Below are positions 6,095 through 12,174 of a DNA stretch of 12,174 bases, in pieces (position 1 is the first letter of the stretch; each line of letters begins with the position of its first letter). Below the pieces are notes generated by a model. The model did no database searches, was not told where the DNA came from, and saw nothing but the letters and a program-made list of their open reading frames with translations. The DNA lies in NCBI GenBank assembly GCA_934256595.1, contig CAKQOW010000062.1, positions 1-12,174 of the forward strand, in the 5' to 3' direction. This DNA comes from an uncultured Clostridia bacterium. GTDB taxonomy: Bacteria; Bacillota; Clostridia; Peptostreptococcales; Anaerovoracaceae. Made by a program: the position numbers and the translations under genes.

Positions 6095-9000
6095 TTCAGT
6101 GCACTCTCCAGTCTTTCAAGTCTTTGCATATAGTCTTCCATATATACCGACGGCGCCAGATTGAAGTCTACCGCTACTCGGTTTGACCCGTTTGGCATTC
6201 TCGGTGATTTTATTACGTCCGAAAGCCTTTTGATTGTAAGCTTTCTTTCAAACATATTCTGATATTCCTCTTCAAGTCCTCTGAATATCTTCGCCGCATT
6301 TCTGAGGCATGTAACCGACAGGTCATAAACTGCTCCCCTCGGCGCGTCTGCAAGAAATCCCGGAGCCGCAAACGGCAGTATCAGATTTATTGAATTTATA
6401 AGGTTGGCCTCTGTCTTTTCTTCGCTTCTGACCTCGTCTCCGCCTATGAACGGACACAGGGTTGACTCTACAAACCATGCTTTCATATTAGGCAGGAAGT
6501 ATACGCTCTTGGCGTTTCTGCCCTGAATTGTCATCAGGTCCTTGCCTCTACCCGAAAGCACTCCGACTACAACCTCTTTGATGTCCACATTGTTCTGCTT
6601 GAGAGCAGGGTCAAGAGCTTTAATTCTGTAGCCCTTGTGAAGCAGGTCGTCTACCAGTATAATCGGTCTGTCAAAGGATTTGATGGTTTTAATCTGGTTG
6701 CCTATCGCAGCATACATCGGATATTCTTTAATTATGAAGCTGTCCAGCGTAGGCGAAAACATTTTCTCTGTATGCAGGGTTTTGGTAACTGTGTTAGGCA
6801 CTGCAACGCCTCTGAATATTTTGCCGAAAGGCACACACATATATTCACCCAATACTCTTTCTTTGAGCTGACGGTTAGGCACGCCGTTGATATCGGTAAC
6901 AATATCAACAATCCGCTGGTTCATAAGCTCTGCATTAAACGAAAGCACCAGTCCTCCCGGATTTATCTCTGTAAGCGCCCTCTGCATTTCCTCGTGGGTT
7001 TCTTTTAAGATTTCCTGCATTTTAGGGCTTTTGTTAAACGGCTCTTTGAGGGCGGTGTTCATATTTTCGATTACCACCACAGGCTCTTTCATATCAACCT
7101 CATAGATACCGCAGCCTCTGCCGTCTATGCTGATTTCCACAAAGCCCTGCCTCTCCAGCGCCGAAACAACGTCTTTCTGAGGTTTCCTGTCAAATGGGTG
7201 ATATACGGCGTATACCAGTTCCTCTTCAAGAGCCTTTGACAGTATTTCTCCCATGAGAAGCCTTATAAGCCGGCTCCTGTCCGCTCTCCGGCTGCAGTAT
7301 ATGGCTTTTATAACCAGCATCTTGCCTACGGCTCTGTTCCTGATATATTCCGCTATAGAGATGTCGCCGAATTCTTCATACAGGTTCTTGGTCTCCAGAA
7401 TACCTGCTGCCGCAAAAGCATATATCTGCCCGTTTTTGTTTCTGATTACCGCTGTTCTTACATCGGGATCTTCTATATATCTCTCTACTGCTGCCGCATC
7501 GGCACCGTGTTTCCTGATTTCCTCGTGAAGTCCTTTCAGTATACTCCTGTCCGCCGCTGCCGCAGGCTCCACCAGAAGCTTCTGTTCTTCGAGGAAGCTC
7601 TTGTCCTGCGGTTCTCTGAGGTACAGGCTGTTTTCGTATATGAAATTCTGAGCGACCGAATCTATAAGGTTTGAGATGTCTCTGCCCTTGTCGATGTTTT
7701 CTCTTATTCTCGTCGAGCTTATATCCTCAAGGTATACCGGCAGCTTGAGTTCCTGTATTTTTCCCGATATATATTTGTAGTTTGCTTTGAGTTTTTCGTA
7801 GTTTCTGCTGTCCTCACCGCCGATTGCGCGTCTGAACACTATATGGTTCATGGTGTGAATAGAGTTTTCCTCCGGCGGTTTTCTGTACGAGGAAGCGTTG
7901 AGTATAACGTCGCTTCCCACAACCATATACGGCTCCTTATCACCGAAACTCTGTTTAAGTTTTCGGAGGTCTTTCGGGTTGGCTATATTAACAGGCATAT
8001 CGTCAGGGAACAGGAACACGTTCATTCTGTCTGCCACAGACATTGATATTATCTGCCTTCTTATCATTCTCGGCTGTGTTTTTTTGGACCACGAGAATTC
8101 GTCTATTGCAAGGTAGACTTCAAAGCCTGCTGCGGCTATGGCCTCTACAATTCCCTTGTGGCTAAGCGAAAACGGGTCGAAAGTGCCCGGGAAGAATGCT
8201 ATTTTTCTCTCCGCTGCAAATTCCTCTCTCAGTCCTTTTGTATTTAGTAATGATATGAAACGGTATATGTGGTTAAGCGCCGCCGCATTTGTGAAGAAGT
8301 TCATATCGTAGTTTTTCTCTGCGGCAATCAGTGTGAGCATTTTTTTGTATATGCGCATAAATATATCCGTCTTCTGCTCATCAGACATACGGCTGCTTCC
8401 GAATATGTGCTGACCTATAACCATAAACGCTTCCTGGCTTACCGCCTCTCTGTAGTTGGAAAGTCCCTTGAGAAGCATTCCCAGCATTCTTGTTTTTCTC
8501 TGTTCATAGCTTGCCTGTGTTTCTCTGCTGCTGTATCTGTAGGAGGAATACTGTTCCAGAATTTCTCCCAGGGTGTCAAGAGCAACAGAGCCTATCTTGT
8601 CATTGGTGGCTTCTATAAGGCCGTTTAATGCCGTCACAAATTCGTCCAGCTCTCCCGGAGGAAGCAGCAGTACCAGACTGCCCAGATAATCCGGTATATA
8701 TTTTGAGAACTGGTACTCCCCTATTTCAAGGCCTTTCATAAGCTCTACGGCAATTTCGTTTATCTGCTCTGACGGCAGGTTCTCCGCCACTGCAATCAGA
8801 CTTTCTCCCGCTCTGTGACGCACTGTAACTCTTTCGCTTACCTTGAGCAGATTTGAGAAGTGGGCCGCAAAGTAGAATTTCCGGCTGATATCCTCCGAAT
8901 TAAGAGCAATGTCCAGCAGCAGCTCTATATTTATAATCTTGAGTACCCACGGTCTTCCAACCTTCAGATTATCTCTGAGCATATTTGAGACAGCCTCTTC

Positions 9001-10929
9001 ATCGGCCATAAATCTGTCTATTGCAGGCGCGCCGCCGCCGTTTATGTTGTTTCTGATTTTGTCTGTAAGGTAGGCTACGCTGCTGTAGTTTATTCTGACG
9101 TTTTTAATCGCAGACAGAATTTCATCTGCCGTATGCTGTGAGATGTCCATAACGGAAATATGCTCTGCGGCTCTCAGCGCAGCTATTTTTAGCGGAACCG
9201 ATGCTTTTTTGGACATTCGGCAGGCAAACTCTGATACCACTGTCTGTATTTCTTCCGTAATAAGTTCGCGCGGTATCATCAGGAATGAGTCCAGCAGCAC
9301 GAATGCTGATTTCTCGCTTATTCTGTTTCTTTTGAACAGGTCAAAGAAGCACCTTAGAAATTCTGAGGTTTTGTCTCTGTCGCTGCTCCTTATTATCTCC
9401 GCCAGAACTATTTTGAGTGTGTAGCCGATCCAGCTCTTATGCTGGTCTGTCATTCTGTAATCGGGAAATACGATTTTGTTAAGATATGTTTCCCACAGCG
9501 AAACGGCGTCGCTCCTGCTGCTTAAGTCCACCCACTCGGGCAGTTCCTTACGGTACACGTCATCATACTGCGCAATGATAAGGCCTATCAGGCGGGCCGC
9601 CTGTCTTCTGATGTCGCCCTCTCTGTGAGAAAGCAGTTCATAGAGGAAGCTTACGGTCATAAGCTTTTCGGTCTTTGTCATATATGTGCAGTATTCTGTC
9701 AGTATATTGAGGTAGGTTCTCTGTTTTTTCCACTGTCTTTCGCTTCTGGCAGCTTCTATGAGGCTTCCGAAGGCTGACTCGTTATTGAATACCGACATCA
9801 GTTTTATATTATGGTCGATAGCTGTATATTTAAGGCGCTGCACCACTTCATTTCCAAACAGAAGCGATGCGTCCTTCTGTGCCGTTTCGCTAAGACAGCT
9901 TTCTCTTGAGTCTGTATCTGTCTGTACGCCGAGGTTTTTGAGATAGTTTTCAAAGTCCAGCAGCTTGGCATATACTTTCTCGTATCTGCGGCGTTTGGCC
10001 TCGTCCACATTGTCCAGCTTGCCCAGTATAACGTCAAAGGCCTGCTTAAGCGTATAGAATTTGATATGCTCTCTGCCGTCCGCTCTGTAGTTCTTAACTC
10101 TGAAGTCGGCATATATGAGTATAAGGGACTCTACCGACAGGTTTTCAAGCTCTAAATCCCATGTGGAGTGGTTGCTGGCTATATGAGCAATCATAGGCAT
10201 ATTCAGTCTTTTGAGAAGTTCGTCCGTATAGTAATAGTGCAGATACGGGATTCTTGCCGATTCTTTTTCACTGCAGCCGAATTTGCCGAGATCGTGTCCT
10301 GCCGCGGCTCCCGACAGCAGCGCCATATCTACAGGAAGTCCCTTTTCTGCAAGCTGACTTCCTATATGCATTGCAATATAGTGCACCCCGCTTATATGCT
10401 CCGATATGTTAAACGGAGTTATTTCGCTGTATATGCGCATAAATTCAAATATATATCTGCTGCGCCAGAATGTTTTAAATCTCATATATTCCGCTTCCGA
10501 TACGCAGCCTGCTGTAGCTCTGCCGTCAAGAAGCCGCAGGCTTGTCTTTGCGGCCTGCGGAAATACGGCAAGCTCTGCCTCAATCGCCGCTCTGCAGCTT
10601 TCCATAAGAATTATGAGCGCTTTTTTCTCGGCTTCAAATTCAGAGTCAAGCGCAAAGTTTTCGGGATAAAGCTCCGACCGCAGAATAATGCAGGCAGCCT
10701 CAAGCCAGCCTGACTCCGGCTCCTCTGAAAATTCATTCATAAGCGGTTTTACCGCTTTGAGTACGTCTGCGGCTTTAAATCTGCTGTCGCCAAGGCAGTT
10801 AAGCATATTTTTTTTCCAGCCTGCCTTTGACATAAGTGTAAGCATTTCTGATTTTTTAATACCGAGTTTTTTTAATACCGGTTTGCCTGTAAGAGCTGCT
10901 TCCGCCCTGTTTATAATGTTGCCTGTCAT
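6091..10929 (-). CDS. Giant fusion: HD, HEAT-like, NadD-like, GNAT-like and phosphoribosyltransferase-like domains
   Basis: A single 1612-residue frame, first gene of the operon. Residues 1-160 are helical and unrecognised. An HD phosphohydrolase-like domain (about 170-280) has H183, the H212-D213 pair in AAAGHDLGK, H249/H254 and D275. Residues 360-900 are helical with HEAT-like pairs, for example near 436-458, 697-735, 775-794 and 825-843. Residues 908-1105 resemble nicotinate-mononucleotide adenylyltransferase: FFPGTFDPFSLSHKG (912-926), VVGSD (1003-1007) and ISSTRIRE (1070-1077). Residues 1117-1280 are probably a degenerate GNAT fold. Residues 1285-1560 look like a type I phosphoribosyltransferase, with PRPP loop IILVDDLLHKGYR (1423-1435). 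No signal peptide or membrane segment is seen, so it should be cytoplasmic. A separate HD protein, YqeK, is commonly encoded beside nadD in Bacillota. The ATG follows AGAGGA (10937-10942) with a 7-nt spacer. The NadD-like and PRTase-like calls are firmer than the GNAT call. Confidence 0.8.
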   Translation of the reverse strand: MTGNIINRAEAALTGKPVLKKLGIKKSEMLTLMSKAGWKKNMLNCLGDSRFKAADVLKAVKPLMNEFSEEPESGWLEAACIILRSELYPENFALDSEFEAEKKALIILMESCRAAIEAELAVFPQAAKTSLRLLDGRATAGCVSEAEYMRFKTFWRSRYIFEFMRIYSEITPFNISEHISGVHYIAMHIGSQLAEKGLPVDMALLSGAAAGHDLGKFGCSEKESARIPYLHYYYTDELLKRLNMPMIAHIASNHSTWDLELENLSVESLILIYADFRVKNYRADGREHIKFYTLKQAFDVILGKLDNVDEAKRRRYEKVYAKLLDFENYLKNLGVQTDTDSRESCLSETAQKDASLLFGNEVVQRLKYTAIDHNIKLMSVFNNESAFGSLIEAARSERQWKKQRTYLNILTEYCTYMTKTEKLMTVSFLYELLSHREGDIRRQAARLIGLIIAQYDDVYRKELPEWVDLSSRSDAVSLWETYLNKIVFPDYRMTDQHKSWIGYTLKIVLAEIIRSSDRDKTSEFLRCFFDLFKRNRISEKSAFVLLDSFLMIPRELITEEIQTVVSEFACRMSKKASVPLKIAALRAAEHISVMDISQHTADEILSAIKNVRINYSSVAYLTDKIRNNINGGGAPAIDRFMADEEAVSNMLRDNLKVGRPWVLKIINIELLLDIALNSEDISRKFYFAAHFSNLLKVSERVTVRHRAGESLIAVAENLPSEQINEIAVELMKGLEIGEYQFSKYIPDYLGSLVLLLPPGELDEFVTALNGLIEATNDKIGSVALDTLGEILEQYSSYRYSSRETQASYEQRKTRMLGMLLKGLSNYREAVSQEAFMVIGQHIFGSSRMSDEQKTDIFMRIYKKMLTLIAAEKNYDMNFFTNAAALNHIYRFISLLNTKGLREEFAAERKIAFFPGTFDPFSLSHKGIVEAIAAAGFEVYLAIDEFSWSKKTQPRMIRRQIISMSVADRMNVFLFPDDMPVNIANPKDLRKLKQSFGDKEPYMVVGSDVILNASSYRKPPEENSIHTMNHIVFRRAIGGEDSRNYEKLKANYKYISGKIQELKLPVYLEDISSTRIRENIDKGRDISNLIDSVAQNFIYENSLYLREPQDKSFLEEQKLLVEPAAAADRSILKGLHEEIRKHGADAAAVERYIEDPDVRTAVIRNKNGQIYAFAAAGILETKNLYEEFGDISIAEYIRNRAVGKMLVIKAIYCSRRADRSRLIRLLMGEILSKALEEELVYAVYHPFDRKPQKDVVSALERQGFVEISIDGRGCGIYEVDMKEPVVVIENMNTALKEPFNKSPKMQEILKETHEEMQRALTEINPGGLVLSFNAELMNQRIVDIVTDINGVPNRQLKERVLGEYMCVPFGKIFRGVAVPNTVTKTLHTEKMFSPTLDSFIIKEYPMYAAIGNQIKTIKSFDRPIILVDDLLHKGYRIKALDPALKQNNVDIKEVVVGVLSGRGKDLMTIQGRNAKSVYFLPNMKAWFVESTLCPFIGGDEVRSEEKTEANLINSINLILPFAAPGFLADAPRGAVYDLSVTCLRNAAKIFRGLEEEYQNMFERKLTIKRLSDVIKSPRMPNGSNRVAVDFNLAPSVYMEDYMQRLERLESALK

Positions 10930-10965
10930 AGCCTTATCCTCTCGTAATGAATATATCTTTAATAT

Positions 10966-10994
10966 ATTTTAACTTATGCAGCCGAAACATTCAA
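10966..10994 (-). promoter_or_regulatory. Promoter of the five-gene operon
   Basis: On the minus strand TTGAAT (10989-10994) and TAAAAT (10966-10971) are 17 bp apart, and an AT-rich tract follows. Transcription would start near 10959 and leave a leader of about 30 nt before the ATG at 10929. A perfect TTGACA at 11009-11014 lies further upstream but faces only AATGTT at 17 bp, so I prefer the first pair. Confidence 0.5.
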
Positions 10995-11015
10995 TAATTT
11001 ACGCGCCCTGTCAAA

Positions 11016-11040
11016 TATCTTTGCTGTTTTATCAAAGATA
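11016..11040. promoter_or_regulatory. 8-bp inverted repeat in the divergent intergenic region
   Basis: TATCTTTG (11016-11023) and CAAAGATA (11033-11040) are perfect inverted arms separated by 9 bp. They lie between the operon promoter and the predicted promoter of the transporter gene. The spacing suits a dimeric regulator able to act on both. I do not recognise it as a known NAD-regulator site, and no T-run makes it a terminator. Confidence 0.35.
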
Positions 11041-11057
11041 AGTTGATTTAATATCGC

Positions 11058-11087
11058 TTTACTCAACATACATATTTGAATTATACT
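11058..11087 (+). promoter_or_regulatory. Possible promoter of the EamA transporter gene
   Basis: TTTACT (11058-11063) and TATACT (11082-11087) are 18 bp apart on the plus strand, giving a leader of about 60 nt. The -35 is weak, and other AT-rich hexamers nearby could serve. Confidence 0.3.
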
Positions 11088-11120
11088 CGTTTTGTAAGGA
11101 AAACATATTGAAAATGTTGT

Positions 11121-11132
11121 AGAATATATTCT
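11121..11132. repeat. 12-bp perfect palindrome upstream of the transporter start
   Basis: AGAATATATTCT is a perfect palindrome ending 12 bp before the ribosome binding site. It could be an operator or a chance feature of AT-rich DNA. Confidence 0.3.
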
Positions 11133-11143
11133 GTATTTGTTTT

Positions 11144-11151
11144 GGGAGGAG
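11144..11151 (+). promoter_or_regulatory. Ribosome binding site that fixes the transporter start
   Basis: GGGAGGAG stands 5 nt before the ATG at 11157. An in-frame TTG at 11142 would place this site inside the coding region, so the ATG is the better start. Confidence 0.75.
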
Positions 11152-11156
11152 TTAAG

Positions 11157-12017
11157 ATGAACAATAAGACAAAGGCAATGCTGCTGATGATAGTATGCGC
11201 TGTTTTGTGGAGCACCGCAGGAATATTTATAAAGCTGATAAGCTGGAACCCGTTTATTATTTCGGGGCTGAGAGGCCTTATAGCCGCCGCTGTGCTTGCC
11301 GTATATATGAAATCTCAGGGCATACATATAAAGGTGCAGCGTAATTCAATAATAGCCGCAATAGGACTTGGCGGCTCAGCTACGCTGTTTACCGTTGCAA
11401 ACAAGCTGACAACTGCCGCAAATGCAATAGTGCTGCAGTTTACCAACCCTGTATTCATACTTATTATTTTCGCTGTGTTTTTCGGACGGAAATTAAAGAA
11501 ATATGATGTTATAACGGTAATAGTTATAATGGCGGGAATTGCACTGTTTTTCTTTGATCAGCTTACGCCCGGCAAGCTGGCGGGCAACCTGCTTGGCATA
11601 GGCGCAGGCATACTGCTGGCAATAATGTATGTGTTTACCGGAGAGTCGGGAGATGATGACGACCTGAGAATGACAGGGATACTGTTTGCGCATCTGCTGT
11701 GCTTTGTAATCGGCATACCGTTTATGGTGGTATACACGCCGCAGGCTGTCACTTTAACAGAGGTACTGTCCATGCTGGCTCTGGGAATATTCCAGCTTGG
11801 CCTCGCATATGTGCTGTACTGCATCGCCTCAAAGAACTGCAAGCCGCTTGCCTGCTCTCTTATAGGCGCGCTGGAGCCTCTTTTAAATCCTGTGTGGGTG
11901 TTCATATTTGACGGGGAAGCTCCCGGAATATTCGCCCTGATAGGCGGAGCTGTAGTAATAGCTACAATATGTATCTGGTGCGTGCTTGACAGCAGGAATG
12001 AAGCAAAACTCGAATAG
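11157..12017 (+). CDS. EamA/DMT-superfamily membrane transporter
   Basis: This 286-residue polytopic membrane protein has the pattern of drug/metabolite transporters: two repeated EamA halves with about ten hydrophobic segments in all. The first segment contains AVLWSTAGIFIK (15-26), typical of the family N-terminus. The end of the first half contains IVLQFTNPVFILI (91-103). The second half contains SLIGALEPLLNPVWVFI (234-250) followed by an acidic residue (E254), the usual conserved block before the last helices. A short acidic loop GDDDD (165-169) links the halves. Length is normal. It probably exports or imports a small metabolite, but the family does not allow a substrate to be named. It diverges from the NAD-linked operon. 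Whether it serves that pathway, for example by moving a precursor, is only a guess from position. No clear terminator is visible before the insertion sequence about 30 bp downstream. Confidence 0.88.
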   Translation: MNNKTKAMLLMIVCAVLWSTAGIFIKLISWNPFIISGLRGLIAAAVLAVYMKSQGIHIKVQRNSIIAAIGLGGSATLFTVANKLTTAANAIVLQFTNPVFILIIFAVFFGRKLKKYDVITVIVIMAGIALFFFDQLTPGKLAGNLLGIGAGILLAIMYVFTGESGDDDDLRMTGILFAHLLCFVIGIPFMVVYTPQAVTLTEVLSMLALGIFQLGLAYVLYCIASKNCKPLACSLIGALEPLLNPVWVFIFDGEAPGIFALIGGAVVIATICIWCVLDSRNEAKLE

Positions 12018-12056
12018 AAAACAGACAGGACAGAAAATCGTATCAAGTGATATGCT

Positions 12057-12104
12057 ACCTCCTAGGTAGACAGTTGAAATAAAAAACTGTTTTAACTAGG
12101 AGGT
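12057..12104 (+). promoter_or_regulatory. Hairpin hiding the transposase ribosome binding site
   Basis: ACCTCCTAG (12057-12065) pairs perfectly with CTAGGAGGT (12096-12104). The stem continues with 12067-12070 against 12091-12094 (three pairs and a G-U), then 12071-12075 against 12085-12089 after a bulge, around a 9-nt loop. The ribosome binding site AGGAGG (12098-12103) is fully inside the stem. A transcript entering from the host gene would fold and block translation, while one starting inside the element would lack the 5' arm. This kind of protection is known in other insertion sequences. Confidence 0.6.
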
Positions 12105-12110
12105 TTTGTT

Positions 12111-12174
12111 ATGTCCAAATTCAGCAAAGAAGAAAAAATGAACGCTGTAAAAAGGCGACTGGAAGGGAAAGAAT
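12111..12174 (+). CDS. IS3-family transposase OrfA, N-terminal fragment
   Basis: Only 21 codons are present before the window ends, reading MSKFSKEEKMNAVKRRLEGK and onward. This matches the start of the helix-turn-helix DNA-binding protein (OrfA, or the N-terminus of a fused transposase) of IS3-group elements, where FSxEEKxxAVxxxLEGK-like openings are common. The ATG follows AGGAGG with a 7-nt spacer. Completeness and the OrfB frame cannot be judged here. Confidence 0.7.
   Translation, partial: MSKFSKEEKMNAVKRRLEGKE

Larger units (their letters stand above)
12048..12174 (+). mobile_element. Left end of an IS3-like insertion sequence (cut by the window edge)
   Basis: A terminus-like TGATATGCTACC begins at 12048, with the TG start of IS3-family ends. 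A transposase reading frame begins 63 bp inside. Only the left end is in the window, so the right inverted repeat and any target duplication cannot be seen. The exact boundary could shift by a few bases. It lies just downstream of the transporter stop, leaving that gene intact. Confidence 0.65.

Noticed and set aside
10168..10713. 181-codon plus-strand open frame
   Set aside because: Lies entirely opposite the giant fusion gene, which has clear domain motifs here; it is an antisense shadow.
11009..11014. Perfect TTGACA as the operon's -35 box
   Set aside because: The hexamer 17 bp downstream (AATGTT) matches TATAAT poorly; the TTGAAT/TAAAAT pair closer to the gene fits better.
10974..11327. 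117-codon minus-strand open frame upstream of the giant gene
   Set aside because: Overlaps the divergent promoters and the start of the transporter gene and has no family resemblance.
11558..12046. 162-codon minus-strand open frame
   Set aside because: Antisense to the transporter gene, whose membrane segments and conserved block are convincing; rich in Ser/Pro as expected of a shadow frame.

Overview
The window looks like a chromosomal segment of a low-to-moderate GC Gram-positive anaerobe, probably a Clostridia-type member of the Bacillota. The pointers are strong AGGAGG-type ribosome binding sites, frequent ATA isoleucine codons, AT-rich intergenic DNA, a stand-alone NH3-type NadE, a MalY/PatB-type enzyme and an IS3-like insertion sequence. 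I cannot name the genus from the sequence.

Layout. Bases 1-430 hold no convincing gene but several inverted repeats, one of which (343-381) probably terminates the gene to its right. At 431-1759 (minus) lies an AAA ATPase of the DUF4143 type. Its own leader contains a promoter, a perfect 20-bp palindrome over the -10 and start region, and three copies of a 33-bp tandem repeat. From 10929 down to 1977 runs one compact minus-strand operon of five genes: (a) a 1612-residue multidomain protein, (b) a lactate/malate dehydrogenase-like protein, (c) a flavodoxin-fold reductase-like protein, (d) a PLP-dependent MalY/PatB-type aminotransferase or C-S lyase, and (e) NAD synthetase NadE. Two junctions are ATGA overlaps, one gap is 12 bp and the last is 75 bp. 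Diverging from the operon across about 230 bp is an EamA/DMT-family membrane transporter (11157-12017, plus). About 30 bp beyond its stop begins the left end of an insertion sequence, with the first 21 codons of its transposase.

The most interesting part is the operon. The first gene joins an HD phosphohydrolase-like domain, a long HEAT-like helical region, a nicotinate-mononucleotide adenylyltransferase-like (NadD) domain, a probable GNAT-like domain and a type I phosphoribosyltransferase-like domain. The last gene encodes NadE, which follows NadD in NAD biosynthesis. Between them lie three predicted cofactor-using enzymes: one Rossmann (NAD-type), one flavin-type and one PLP. The dehydrogenase-like protein and the adenylyltransferase domain both depart from the family at key positions. 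I infer a dedicated nicotinamide-nucleotide or NAD-linked metabolic module, but the sequence does not reveal its product.
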